From the NCBI GenBank assembly GCA_903820085.1, contig CAIJGA010000005.1, positions 62,001 to 126,000 on the forward strand: a stretch of 64,000 bases of DNA, written 5' to 3'. The DNA is from an uncultured Chlorobiaceae bacterium. GTDB taxonomy: Bacteria > Bacteroidota > Chlorobiia > Chlorobiales > Chlorobiaceae. The notes beneath the pieces were generated by a model. That model saw only the letters and a list, made by a program, of their open reading frames with translations, did no database searches and had not been told where the DNA came from. Of this stretch, positions 37,787 to 46,419 are shown piece after piece. The position numbers and the translations under genes were made by a program. Position 1 is the first letter of the stretch. Each line of letters opens with the position of its first letter.

Positions 37787-39481
37787 TTATGGTATGCTCC
37801 ATTCCCCGGCGTTGTAGAGCGTGGCAATCAGGTTGATATTGGTGTTCTTGATGCGACGGTTGACTCCTTCGAGTTCATCGTAGTAATAGAGAAAGCTTCT
37901 CGGTTGTTCATCGTGCAGGATTTTCTGGTAGCTTTTCCAGAGGAGAAGGCTGCGCTCCGCGGGAAGGGGACGGCTCAGATCGGCAATAATCGAGTCAAGC
38001 TCCTGGTTCTGAAAGGCTGAGGAGTTGAATGGGCGATGGGCAAAGTCAGAGCCCCAGATGATAAGCTGGAACGGCAGGGTTTCAGCGGCCATGCCTGACA
38101 GGGCGGCATCGTAGCGGAACTCGTTCTGGTTCTTGTTGAAAATAAGGCTTTCGTCAAATTTTAGACGGCACTCAATGCCGATTTCGCGGAGGTTCTGCTG
38201 GACAATGGTTGCCGCATAGTTGCGCCGGGGATTGCCGACCGGGGCAGCAAGCTCAAACGAGAATCTTTTTCCGTTCTTCTGCAGAATGCCGTCGGGGCCG
38301 GGTGCCCATCCGGCTGAGCGCAGCAACGCGGTCGCTTTTTGAGGGTCATACCGGTAGGGGTCAAGCGAGGTGTCAGCAATTTCGCGGTAGGCAGGCGAAA
38401 GTGAGGTGTTGACGATGGTGGCGTGCTCCGGACCCATGAATCCGTCGATGATGGACTGCCGGTCGATGGCGAGCGTGAGTGCCCGGCGTACCGTTTTGTC
38501 GCCGAAGAGGGCGTTTGGTACTGCCTTGCGCCGGCTGCGCCAGGCCTCTCCGTCAATGTTCAGCCAGACGATACTGTCGAAGTAACGGTTCTTTACCGGC
38601 TTGATCTCGATCGAGGGTGAACTCTTTGCAAGCTCGCTGATGTCTTTTGGATTGATTCCGCCTGCCGAGATCATAACGTCGATCTGCCCGGATTTCAGCA
38701 TGGCCAGCCGGGTTGTGTATTCAGGTACCACCAGAAAAACCATGTTTTTGATAGTGGCAGGGCGTGGAAGGTGCGAGGAGGGGTTGGAGACCAGTTCCAG
38801 CTTGTTTTGACGGGCCCACCGTTTGACCTTGAAGGGGCCCGCGCTCACTATTGGTATTTCGGCTGCCCTGGAACGGATTTCATCCGGTGAATATGCCTTG
38901 AAGATATGCTCGGCTACCGGCATCAGGTCATTGAAATGGTCGAGTACAATCTCCTGCGCCATCGGCTTGCTGAAATTGAGCACCAGCGTTGCATCGTCGG
39001 GGGTTTCAACGGCGCGTTCGATATCGGCCGTTCCATCCGGAAGCAGCAGCAGGTCGTTGAGGTAGTGCTGCCGTGAACTGGCAATTTTCGGGTTCTTGTA
39101 CAAGGCGTAGGAGTACTTGAAATCGTGCGAGGTCACCTTTTTTCCATCTTCCCATACGGCGTCACTCTTCAGGTGAAAGGTGACTTTTTTGCCATCATCG
39201 GAGAACTTCCAGCTTTTGGCTGCATTGGGCAGAAAGGTTATCTCTCCCTTTTTTTCATCGTAAGAGGGTTTGACCAGCGACGGATAGAGCAGCGAGCACA
39301 CCTCGCGCGACATGGAGAGCTGGATGAGCAGGGGATTGAGGTAGTCGAAGTCAGCCGAAACACCGGCAACAATCTGCTCCTGGCGGATCTTGCTGTTGTT
39401 TTGCCGGCATGCTGACATTCCTGCAAGAAGTATCAGGATTGTTGCCGCGGAGAGCATTTTCTGGAAGATGGTGTGTCTCAT
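37787..39481 (-). CDS. ABC transporter substrate-binding lipoprotein (oligopeptide/nickel family 5)
   Basis: 564 aa from the ATG at 39481; the frame is open to 39559 but the lipoprotein signal begins here (MRHTIFQKMLSAATILILLAGMSAC), with Cys near residue 25 and an atypical Met at -3. The mature protein follows SBP_bac_5: AKSWKFSDDGKKVTFHLKSD near its start, ALTLAIDRQSIIDGFMG and a C-terminal RSFLYYYDELEGV. The family captures peptides, nickel chelates or similar in the periplasm. No permease or ATPase genes are adjacent, so the ligand and partner are unknown. Confidence 0.85.
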   Translation of the reverse strand: MRHTIFQKMLSAATILILLAGMSACRQNNSKIRQEQIVAGVSADFDYLNPLLIQLSMSREVCSLLYPSLVKPSYDEKKGEITFLPNAAKSWKFSDDGKKVTFHLKSDAVWEDGKKVTSHDFKYSYALYKNPKIASSRQHYLNDLLLLPDGTADIERAVETPDDATLVLNFSKPMAQEIVLDHFNDLMPVAEHIFKAYSPDEIRSRAAEIPIVSAGPFKVKRWARQNKLELVSNPSSHLPRPATIKNMVFLVVPEYTTRLAMLKSGQIDVMISAGGINPKDISELAKSSPSIEIKPVKNRYFDSIVWLNIDGEAWRSRRKAVPNALFGDKTVRRALTLAIDRQSIIDGFMGPEHATIVNTSLSPAYREIADTSLDPYRYDPQKATALLRSAGWAPGPDGILQKNGKRFSFELAAPVGNPRRNYAATIVQQNLREIGIECRLKFDESLIFNKNQNEFRYDAALSGMAAETLPFQLIIWGSDFAHRPFNSSAFQNQELDSIIADLSRPLPAERSLLLWKSYQKILHDEQPRSFLYYYDELEGVNRRIKNTNINLIATLYNAGEWSIP

Positions 39482-39682
39482 TCCACAGTAGTTGATGATT
39501 GATAGAGTGACCACAAGGTAGGCAAAACAATGGAGAATTGACAATGTGAGGGCGGACAATGTTGATGGATTGATGAAATCGGCCTTAAAGCCGGATATCC
39601 TGAAATTTATTAGGCGAAGTATTAGTTCGATAAAAAGTCGTGAAGATTGAATTGTTTTTATTTAACGAAAACAGGAGCATCT

Positions 39683-40600
39683 ATGGGTCAAATTTTGGAG
39701 GTGTCAGGTATGGGATGGTTGCCGGATTACCCTGATTTCAAGGATTACACGGCCGATCAAAATGCAGTTTCATCGACCCAGAAGCAGTTGGGGCAAAAGG
39801 ATTCCGTCAAGGCGATGCTTGCAAAGTCGGGCGTTGCAAAACCGGCTAAACTTTCGGTGCCGGCTTCCATTGATTTACGGGCGTGGTGTTCTCCGATCGA
39901 AGATCAGGGATCAATCGGGTCATGCACGGCACATGCCGGTATCGGGATTGTCGAGTATTTTGAAAGGAGGGCATTTGGCAAGCATACCGATGCGTCCCGC
40001 CTCTTCCTCTACAAGGCCACAAGAAACCTTCTGCACTGGACGGGAGATACCGGGGCATTTCTGCGTTCAACCATGGGTGCGCTTGTTCTGTTTGGTGTGC
40101 CTCCGGAAGAGTATCTGCCATACGTTATTGCTGATTATGACAAGGAACCATCCGCCTTCTGCTACTCCTTTGCCCAGAGTTTTCAGGCAATAAGCTATTA
40201 CCGTCTTGATCCGATCGGGACGGCCAAGGATGCGTTGCTGACACAGATCAAGGCAAACCTGTCGGCAGGTATTCCGGTGATGTTTGGCTTTACGGTCTAT
40301 AACTCGATATCACAGGCGGCCACGACCGGGAAAATACCCTATCCGACCGCCGGGGAGAAAATTGCCGGTGGCCATGCCATTTCGGCCGTGGGTTATGATG
40401 ACAGCATGAAAATCAAGAATACCAATCCCAAGGCAATTGAAACCAAAGGTGCCCTGCTTATCAGAAATTCATGGGGAACAGGATGGGGCGACGGCGGATA
40501 CGGCTGGTTGCCCTATGACTATGTTTTGAAAGGATTGGCTGTTGACTGGTGGGCGCTCCTGAAAAACGAGTGGATTGATACCGGCGAATTCAAGGCCTGA
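39683..40600 (+). CDS. Papain-like cysteine peptidase (C1A family)
   Basis: 305 aa from the ATG at 39683, set by AGGAG 5 nt upstream; the frame opens at 39647. The peptidase core starts at PASIDLRAWCSPIEDQG. The active cysteine is in DQGSIGSCTAHA (about Cys86), the histidine in GGHAISAVGYDD and the asparagine in IRNSWGTGWGDGGYGW. A ~65-residue N-terminal piece with WLPDYPDFKDYT may be a short propeptide. There is no signal peptide, unusual for a papain homologue. The catalytic loop lacks the first Cys and the Trp of the classical CGSCW. The substrate is unknown. Confidence 0.85.
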   Translation: MGQILEVSGMGWLPDYPDFKDYTADQNAVSSTQKQLGQKDSVKAMLAKSGVAKPAKLSVPASIDLRAWCSPIEDQGSIGSCTAHAGIGIVEYFERRAFGKHTDASRLFLYKATRNLLHWTGDTGAFLRSTMGALVLFGVPPEEYLPYVIADYDKEPSAFCYSFAQSFQAISYYRLDPIGTAKDALLTQIKANLSAGIPVMFGFTVYNSISQAATTGKIPYPTAGEKIAGGHAISAVGYDDSMKIKNTNPKAIETKGALLIRNSWGTGWGDGGYGWLPYDYVLKGLAVDWWALLKNEWIDTGEFKA

Positions 40601-40613
40601 GTGGGGCGAAAAC

Positions 40614-40646
40614 CAGAAAGCCGTCTTGATTTCGGACGGCTTTCTG
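40614..40646 (+). terminator. Terminator after the papain-like gene
   Basis: A perfect 12-bp stem (CAGAAAGCCGTC with GACGGCTTTCTG) and a 9-nt loop lie between two convergent genes, so it can serve both. The same stem recurs at 41991-42027. Confidence 0.8.
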
Positions 40647-40668
40647 TCGTTAAAAGGATGTTGCAATG

Positions 40669-41967
40669 CTACTGTTCAACAAAGGTAAGACCGTGACGTG
40701 CAGCCAGTTCCGGTGTTGCTTTTTTGCCTGTATCAAGTACGGTTGAACTGGAAACAACAGCGCCGGTGAGGCGAGTCCGGCTGAGGTTTGCCCGCCAGAG
40801 ATTGGCGCCCCTGAGGTCGGCTCCTCCAAGATCGGCATGTTGCAGGTTTGCTTCTCGGAGGTTGCACCCCCTTAAATCGGCAAATCGAAGATCGCTGTCG
40901 CCCAGATCGGTTCCCTTCAGACTGGCATCAAGGAGCACGGCATGACTTAAATCAGCATAGGAGAGATTTTTATGGTCAAATGATGCACCTTTGAGGTTCA
41001 CGGTGATATCCCTATTGCGTTTTCTCATGTTGTTCCAGTCGAACACATTGCTTTTCAGCTGCTCGTGCTGCTGCCTGTCGTAGGCGACATGGGCCGGGCC
41101 GCCTGACTGCTGCCAGATATTGCGGGGAGTCAAACGCGTTTGTGAAGCGGGTGCATCTCTTTTGGGCTCCGGGTTGCCCAAGTGTTGCTGCGTCGGGGCA
41201 GAAGCCTCTGAGTGTGGGGGGAGAACGACCTGCATAGCCGCTTGCTCTGTTGATGCGGCAGTGCCCGGGTTCGGGGAAACGGGTGGCGCCGGTTCTTCAA
41301 CAAACAACGATTGATGGTTTTCTGCCCACATCCGGGATGCGTATTTGCCGCTCTCAAGCACGGTGCTCTCCGAAACCGTTACACCGGATACGTTTGCCCG
41401 GCTGAGATTGGCTCGCCAAAGGTAGGCTGCCCGTAAATCTGCTCCGCTGAGATTGGCATTCACGAGCGAAGCCTCTCGAAAGTTGGATTCCTTAAGATCG
41501 GATGCTGAAAAATCGGCATTTGTGCAATCCGCTTTTTTCAGAATGGCAAGCTGAAGAACTGCCTGATGGAAATGCGCTCCATCGAGCACGGCATTTTCAA
41601 GATCGGCGCCCCGTAATCCGGCATGTTCAAGATTAGCCCTGATCAGCATTGATCCATCCATTCTTGCCGAATCAAGCGAAGCGTTCTGCAGGTTTGCGTT
41701 ACTGAGATTCGACAGAGAGAGTATAGCGCCCGAAAGATTTGCATTATGCAGATCAATCCCGCTCAGATTTTTGCCTTTCAGTTCAGCTCCCGAAAGGTCC
41801 GGGACAAACTCCTGGTGCGCAGCCCTCATCTTGTTCCACGATGTTACTCCTGCTTTAAGCAATTCCAGATGTGCTGTATTAAAGGCAGATGCAGTCGAAG
41901 AGAGTGCTGGTGCCAGAGCGGTACTGAACAGGACAGGCAGAAGAAAGCGAAGAGCTTTAGAGTTCAT
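40669..41967 (-). CDS. Secreted pentapeptide-repeat protein with internal duplication
   Basis: 432 aa. A signal peptide (about residues 1-29, ending STASA) precedes two copies of one module: residues ~30-225 and ~300-432. Each starts with an LK-x-W-NxMR helix, then A(D/N)Lxx repeats (such as LSGADLRAAYLWRANLSRAN and LGGADLRGANLWRANLSRTR), then a VSxSTVLxxGK...LFVE(E/Q) cap. A Pro/Ser/Gln-rich linker (about 226-295) joins them. Pentapeptide repeats form a right-handed quadrilateral beta-helix. An envelope location is predicted; the function is unknown. It is convergent with the papain-like gene. Confidence 0.85.
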   Translation of the reverse strand: MNSKALRFLLPVLFSTALAPALSSTASAFNTAHLELLKAGVTSWNKMRAAHQEFVPDLSGAELKGKNLSGIDLHNANLSGAILSLSNLSNANLQNASLDSARMDGSMLIRANLEHAGLRGADLENAVLDGAHFHQAVLQLAILKKADCTNADFSASDLKESNFREASLVNANLSGADLRAAYLWRANLSRANVSGVTVSESTVLESGKYASRMWAENHQSLFVEEPAPPVSPNPGTAASTEQAAMQVVLPPHSEASAPTQQHLGNPEPKRDAPASQTRLTPRNIWQQSGGPAHVAYDRQQHEQLKSNVFDWNNMRKRNRDITVNLKGASFDHKNLSYADLSHAVLLDASLKGTDLGDSDLRFADLRGCNLREANLQHADLGGADLRGANLWRANLSRTRLTGAVVSSSTVLDTGKKATPELAARHGLTFVEQ

Positions 41968-41990
41968 GGGGTGAGATATTTAATTTTGAT

Positions 41991-42027
41991 ACCAGAAAGC
42001 CGTCCTGGAGTAAGACGGCTTTCTGGT
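41991..42027. terminator. Terminator after pstS
   Basis: A perfect 14-bp stem (ACCAGAAAGCCGTC with GACGGCTTTCTGGT) with a 9-nt loop lies between the pstS stop and the pentapeptide gene start. Its core stem is identical to the hairpin at 40614-40646. Confidence 0.75.
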
Positions 42028-42073
42028 GTTGTTGTTTTCAGGCAAGAGCGGGAAGCTGATGCCGTCGGCAAAA

Positions 42074-42892
42074 TTAATAGTAGTTCACAAAACCGATCTC
42101 GCTGATGATGCGCTTGCCCTCAGCTGTTTTTGGCAGATCGATGAACTGCTTGACAGCTCCTGTTGGCTGGCCGTTGGTGTAAAAGAAAAGGAAGCGGTGA
42201 ACAGGGTAGGTGTTGTTCTTGACTGTTTTGACGTCAGCTTCAACGCCGTCAACAAGAACAGCCTTAACTGATGCGTCAACAAAGCCGAGACCGATATAGC
42301 TGATTGCTGCAGGGGTAGATGCTACGCGGCTCTTGATGGCGCCGTTGCTTGCCTGGGTCTCAGCTCTCTTGGAAATCGGATTTTCCTTGCCCATAACCAG
42401 CTCTTTAAAAGAGTCGGCAGTTCCACTGTTCGATTCACGCTGGATCATCACGATTGCAGAGTTAGGTCCTCCAACCTGGCTCCAGTTGGTGTACTTGCCC
42501 ATATAGATACCGCGAATCTGTGCTTTTGTGAGTGCATTGACGCGGTTGCTCGGATGAACAACAATGGAAAGACCGTCAAGAGCCACAATATGCTCAACCG
42601 GGTTGACGCCTTTGCCTCTGGCGGCAGCGAGTTCATTGTCTTTCATGGGGCGTGACATGGTGGCGATGTCGCAGGTTTTGTTGATCAGGCTTTTTGCACC
42701 GTTTCCTGAACCTGATTCACTGACCGTGACCTGAATGCCGGTGGTTTTGGTAAAGTGTTCGGCAAATGCCTTGGCGATAGGGCCAACGGTGGTTGAGCCG
42801 TCAATAACGATTTTGCCGGCAGCCTGGGCAGTGCCTGAAGCCATGACACCGAAAACCGTCGCACTTAAAAGTATTTTTTTGAAAAGTTTCAT
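42074..42892 (-). CDS. pstS: PstS-family phosphate-binding protein
   Basis: 272 aa. A signal peptide (cut near AQA, ~residue 24) is followed by AGKIVIDGSTTVGPIAKAF, the PstS phosphate-binding N-lobe. ESGSGNGAKSLI and QRESNSGTADSFKELV (ligand-binding SGT) follow. It binds phosphate in the periplasm for the Pst ABC importer. pstC, pstA and pstB are not adjacent. It lies downstream of a porin on the same strand, separated by 142 bp with a hairpin; the pair looks like a phosphate-uptake unit. Confidence 0.88.
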   Translation of the reverse strand: MKLFKKILLSATVFGVMASGTAQAAGKIVIDGSTTVGPIAKAFAEHFTKTTGIQVTVSESGSGNGAKSLINKTCDIATMSRPMKDNELAAARGKGVNPVEHIVALDGLSIVVHPSNRVNALTKAQIRGIYMGKYTNWSQVGGPNSAIVMIQRESNSGTADSFKELVMGKENPISKRAETQASNGAIKSRVASTPAAISYIGLGFVDASVKAVLVDGVEADVKTVKNNTYPVHRFLFFYTNGQPTGAVKQFIDLPKTAEGKRIISEIGFVNYY

Positions 42893-42955
42893 AGTAATGG
42901 TCTGAATTGAGTTAATTAGAAACAGAAAAAAGTTTTGTAATCATTTACCGGTTAA

Positions 42956-42990
42956 GCAAGGTTCTCCTTCAGCGGCAGGAGAACCCTTGC
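42956..42990 (-). terminator. Hairpin between the porin and pstS
   Basis: GCAAG-GTTCTCCT (42956-42968) pairs with AGGAGAAC-C-CTTGC (42977-42990) with one bulge. There is no strong T-run, so it may be a partial terminator or a processing site that sets different levels of porin and PstS. Confidence 0.55.
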
Positions 42991-43034
42991 AAACCAGCAA
43001 TACAACACACAAAGAAAGAACAACACACATTTTA

Positions 43035-44210
43035 TTAGAACTTGACAACGACGTCGGCCTGCAACTGGTGAAGTGTCGGGTTTGTCTTTTCCTTGTCAAT
43101 CTCGTTATAACAGTAGTACCTTGCTCCGATGGTCATGTTCTGGACAAGATGATAGGTCATCGCCACTTCAAAACCCTTGACATTCACCGTTGCTGTTGGG
43201 CGAGCCAGACCCGTACCCCCTCCTACTTTTCTGTCGGAATCGGTGAAGTACGGAAAGACGGAATCGCTTTCGATTCGGTCGTATTTAGCGTCGAGCGACC
43301 ATTGTCCGACCTGCTTTGCATCTCCTATCGTCAAACCGGCCAGCCAGGCATTCCTTCTGCTGTCATCGATCGCGGAAAATTCGGCCTTATGTACTGTGTT
43401 GAAAGCGTACTGACCGTAGATATTCCAGGGAAGCGTATCGGTTATCTGACCTCCGAAGTTACCGAACAGTTCGACAATCCTGTAGCCTTTATTCAGTGTA
43501 TTGCTATTTGCAACAAATCCACCACCGGTTCCAGACTTGTCAGCGTTTAATGTGGTGCTGATGTTATTGACACATGAGTACAAGTTGTATCCGGTGCCAA
43601 GCATGTACCTGATATCATTGACTTCGCCCTTGTAAGCGGCCTGTGCAATGAAGAGTGTCGGATCGGTTTTAGTTGTGTCAGCCCATGAATCAAGAAGATA
43701 GTAACCGGCAATGGCTATCGGTCCGCTTTTTTCCTTGCCGTCAGCGTCCTTTCCGTATTGCACCGTCGCACCTTCGAAGGTAAGATCAGAGTCATAAACC
43801 AGATTGTTAACCCTGATGATTGCTGCAGTGTCATCTCTTTTTCCGAGAATGATGTTTACCTGTCCGTCAAGAGCTGTTGGATGATAATCGATGAAGGCTT
43901 CGTTGAGATAGATGTTTTTCGGCTGAAAAAGAGCTCCGGCACTCTGGTTGCGGGATACTGTCTCATCAACTTTATCATTACCGGTTGCTAACTGAACACC
44001 GGTAGAGAGTTCTTCATTGATCCAGGAATAGACACCAAGACGGACACGGGTACGTGAACGGCTTGAGCTGTCCGCAGTTTTATTATTCACCAACGTCCGT
44101 TGGTTTTCCCAACGTTCGCGGACGTCTCCTTTCCAGGTCAGATCAACAGCCTGCGCGTTATTGTACCCGAGGGCGGCGGCCAGACCGACTATCAATGCAA
44201 CTTTTCTCAT
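43035..44210 (-). CDS. Outer-membrane porin, possibly phosphate-related
   Basis: 391 aa from the ATG at 44210 (signal peptide MRKVALIVGLAAALGYNNAQA); the frame opens at 44246. The mature protein begins VDLTWKGDVRERWENQR and alternates polar and aromatic residues to a C-terminal Phe (QADVVVKF), the mark of an outer-membrane barrel. It resembles uncharacterised putative porins of Chlorobi and Bacteroidetes. The link to phosphate comes from pstS downstream and a Pho-box-like repeat upstream, not from the protein. Confidence 0.78.
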   Translation of the reverse strand: MRKVALIVGLAAALGYNNAQAVDLTWKGDVRERWENQRTLVNNKTADSSSRSRTRVRLGVYSWINEELSTGVQLATGNDKVDETVSRNQSAGALFQPKNIYLNEAFIDYHPTALDGQVNIILGKRDDTAAIIRVNNLVYDSDLTFEGATVQYGKDADGKEKSGPIAIAGYYLLDSWADTTKTDPTLFIAQAAYKGEVNDIRYMLGTGYNLYSCVNNISTTLNADKSGTGGGFVANSNTLNKGYRIVELFGNFGGQITDTLPWNIYGQYAFNTVHKAEFSAIDDSRRNAWLAGLTIGDAKQVGQWSLDAKYDRIESDSVFPYFTDSDRKVGGGTGLARPTATVNVKGFEVAMTYHLVQNMTIGARYYCYNEIDKEKTNPTLHQLQADVVVKF

Positions 44211-44305
44211 AAGAAAAAATGTGTTTGGTTTGTGTGATGCGTTCATGAAAAATCTCTGAACTCGTTGCGCATATCCTTATGTGCCACACAAAGTACCATT
44301 CGTTC

Positions 44306-44323
44306 TGTTGAGGAATTGTTAAG
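44306..44323 (-). promoter_or_regulatory. Pho-box-like 11-bp direct repeat upstream of the porin
   Basis: On the minus strand CTTAACA (44323-44317) and CTCAACA (44312-44306) stand exactly 11 bp apart. This is the spacing of PhoB/PhoP half-sites. It is about 100 bp upstream of the porin start. Confidence 0.4.
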
Positions 44324-44376
44324 GGATTGCTACAAGATTGTGAACAAGATGGAGGTTGCATAAAGCATCGTCCCGT

Positions 44377-45144
44377 TTAAAAAACAGAGGTAAATGAGCG
44401 GATGGCCAAGGGGGCGGGGAGCTTGTACCCTTCGCCGTAGAGGGTGCCGATCTGTTCACCGAAATACCGGGCGCGGGCTTCGAGGCCGGTGAGAAATTCA
44501 CGGCGCTGGATCAAGGTTTTTGCTTCTTCGGTTCGGCCTTCCTTGTAGAATTGTGATCCGAAAGCAAGCACTCCTTTTCTTGAGGCTTCAAAAGTTTCAG
44601 AGATATCGACGATGAGGTCGGGTTCAAGGTGCTTGAACTGGATGTAGTAGAGGAGGTGTCTGGGGCGGTGGGGCTGCTGAGCCTGACCGTTCATGGTGGT
44701 GGCGAGTTGCTGGAGCCCCGAATAGTAGCAGGCGTCGGCAACCAGTTTAGAGGCTTTGACGTGATCCGGATGGCGTTCTTCGGGAGAGTTGGCGAAAACA
44801 ACGCTGGGTCTGAACTGCCTGATGACCTTGATGATTTCGGCAATGTTCTCTTCTGTCGGGAAGAGTTTGGAGTCTCCGAGGTCAAGCGAGGTACGGCATC
44901 GGTAGCCCATGAGCTCAGTGGCTTTTTCTGCTTCTGCTCTGCGTGTTTCAGGAGTGCCGAGTGTTCCCATTTCTCCTCTTGTCAGGTCGCAGACGGCGAC
45001 TGATTGCCCCTCGGCGATGATTTTGAGGAGTGTTGCTCCACAGGCAAGTTCAACGTCATCGGGATGGGCTCCGAAGGCCAGGGCATAAATAGGTTCGGGT
45101 GATTGCTTCAATTGGCTTGCAGTTAATGTCGTTATATTGGCCAT
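44377..45144 (-). CDS. bshB1: Bacillithiol-pathway N-acetylglucosaminyl-malate deacetylase (BshB1/LmbE family)
   Basis: 255 aa from the ATG at 45144; the frame is open to 45210 but would overlap dut. Zinc ligands are GAHPDDVELA and ERHPDHVKAS. The length and RYFGEQIGTLYGEGY ending match BshB1, which deacetylates GlcNAc-malate before cysteine is added. Green sulfur bacteria make N-methyl-bacillithiol, so the role fits. bshA and bshC are not in the window. It diverges from dut with 34 bp between the start codons, so the two promoters must overlap coding sequence or each other. Confidence 0.88.
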   Translation of the reverse strand: MANITTLTASQLKQSPEPIYALAFGAHPDDVELACGATLLKIIAEGQSVAVCDLTRGEMGTLGTPETRRAEAEKATELMGYRCRTSLDLGDSKLFPTEENIAEIIKVIRQFRPSVVFANSPEERHPDHVKASKLVADACYYSGLQQLATTMNGQAQQPHRPRHLLYYIQFKHLEPDLIVDISETFEASRKGVLAFGSQFYKEGRTEEAKTLIQRREFLTGLEARARYFGEQIGTLYGEGYKLPAPLAIRSFTSVF

Positions 45145-45178
45145 CGTCTTAATTTTCAAAACAAGCCATTGCTGACTG

Positions 45179-45625
45179 ATGCTCAAAGTAAAGATTGTTC
45201 GCCTTAACAAGCAAGCCTCACTTCCTGTTTATGCAACAGCTCATGCCGCCGGGATGGATATTTCCGCCTGTATTGACGAGCCGGTTACCCTCGAGCCCTT
45301 TACAACCGCGCTGATTCCATCCGGCTTTGCCATTGAGCTGCCCGAGGGGTATGAAGCTCAGCTTCGACCAAGAAGCGGGCTGGCGTTGCGTTCGATGATC
45401 TCATTGCCGAATACGCCGGCTACGATTGATGCTGATTATCGCGGAGAGGTCAAGGTAATTCTTATCAATTATGGCAAGGAGCCCTTTATTGTCCGCCACG
45501 GCGATCGTATTGCGCAGATGGTGATTGCCAGGGTTGAGCAGGTTCGATTTGAAGAGGTTGACGAGCTTGGCTCAACGGTGCGGGGTGAAGGGGGATTTGG
45601 TCATACAGGCACCGGGCGCACCTAA
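45179..45625 (+). CDS. dut: dUTP diphosphatase
   Basis: 148 aa, trimeric dUTPase with all five motifs: [27 protein letters not shown]-like ([11 protein letters not shown]), RIAQMVIA and a C-terminal [13 protein letters not shown]-loop-like arm. It hydrolyses dUTP to dUMP in the cytoplasm. Length is normal. Confidence 0.97.
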   Translation: MLKVKIVRLNKQASLPVYATAHAAGMDISACIDEPVTLEPFTTALIPSGFAIELPEGYEAQLRPRSGLALRSMISLPNTPATIDADYRGEVKVILINYGKEPFIVRHGDRIAQMVIARVEQVRFEEVDELGSTVRGEGGFGHTGTGRT

Positions 45626-45650
45626 CACAGCGATAAGATGGATATGAAAA

Positions 45651-45695
45651 GGGTCAGTAAAAAATCCATGTCAATAATGGATTTTTGCTGACCCT
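45651..45695. terminator. Long terminator hairpin after dut
   Basis: GGGTCAG (45651-45657) pairs with CTGACCC (45689-45695) and AAAAATCCAT with ATGGATTTTT. On the minus strand it is followed by TTTTC. It therefore probably ends both dut and the convergent repeat protein. Confidence 0.8.
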
Positions 45696-45723
45696 CAGAA
45701 CAACAGTATAAGCAGTTCTGTTT

Positions 45724-46419
45724 TCAGATTTTTCTTGCCTGACCGCTTGGAGGCGGAGCTGGGGCCGGGGGAGGAGTTGGAGATGAAGCCTCCGCCGGAG
45801 CTGAAGCTTTTACTTCTGTAGCAGAAGTATAGTGAATCTGTGTGATATCTTTCTTAGGCCGATTTTCACGGCCAGCAGGCACGCCTGGCGCACTAAAGAC
45901 ATTATTCATCAGTTGTCCGAGTCCCGAGCTCACATTGTCGAAGAGATTTTGTACCTGGTTTCCATTGACCGTGGCATTCAGGGTTTCGATCAGTCCGTTC
46001 CATAAGTTGCCAAGTCCCTGAAAGGAATTCTGGATCTGGTCAGACTTCAGGGTGTTGGTGACGCCCTCGATGAGTTGTCCTGAAAAAGAGTTGACGTTAC
46101 TGAGGATACCCTGAACCGGCTCGGAATTGATGGTAGAGGTAACACCGTCAATGAGTTGCCCGGTCGCGGTGCTTACCGAACTGATCATTCCCTGGACTGA
46201 CTCGGAATTGATGGTAGAGGTAACGCCGTCGATGAGTTGCCCGGTAGTGGAGCTTACCGAACTGATCATTCCTTGAACTGATTCAATCGTTGAATCAATC
46301 AGGGAACCCACGGTCCCGATCAAATGGGCTATATCACCATTGCCTACAGATGATTCCTCGCTTTTCGGGGTAGCCGGTATGATCGTATCCGGTGCTTTTT
46401 TGATCTCTTCTGTTGCCAT
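45724..46419 (-). CDS. Repetitive amphipathic-helix protein with Pro/Ala-rich tail
   Basis: 231 aa from the ATG at 46419 (MATEEIKKAPDTIIP); the frame is open to 46479. The centre has four to five repeats of ~27 residues (SVQGMISSVS-x-TTGQLIDGVTSTIN), two of them almost identical, predicted as amphipathic helices. The last third is Asn/Gln-rich, then a Pro/Ala/Ser tail (SPTPPPAPAPPP). There is no signal peptide or membrane helix. I recognise no family. The helices recall phasin-like or surface-coating proteins of granules, but that is only an analogy. Confidence 0.6.
   Translation of the reverse strand: MATEEIKKAPDTIIPATPKSEESSVGNGDIAHLIGTVGSLIDSTIESVQGMISSVSSTTGQLIDGVTSTINSESVQGMISSVSTATGQLIDGVTSTINSEPVQGILSNVNSFSGQLIEGVTNTLKSDQIQNSFQGLGNLWNGLIETLNATVNGNQVQNLFDNVSSGLGQLMNNVFSAPGVPAGRENRPKKDITQIHYTSATEVKASAPAEASSPTPPPAPAPPPSGQARKI
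46131..46292 (-). repeat. Two 81-bp near-identical tandem coding repeats
   Basis: Within the repetitive protein two consecutive 81-bp units (about 46131-46211 and 46212-46292) differ at only a few bases, indicating recent duplication. Weaker copies extend to about 45990. Confidence 0.75.
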
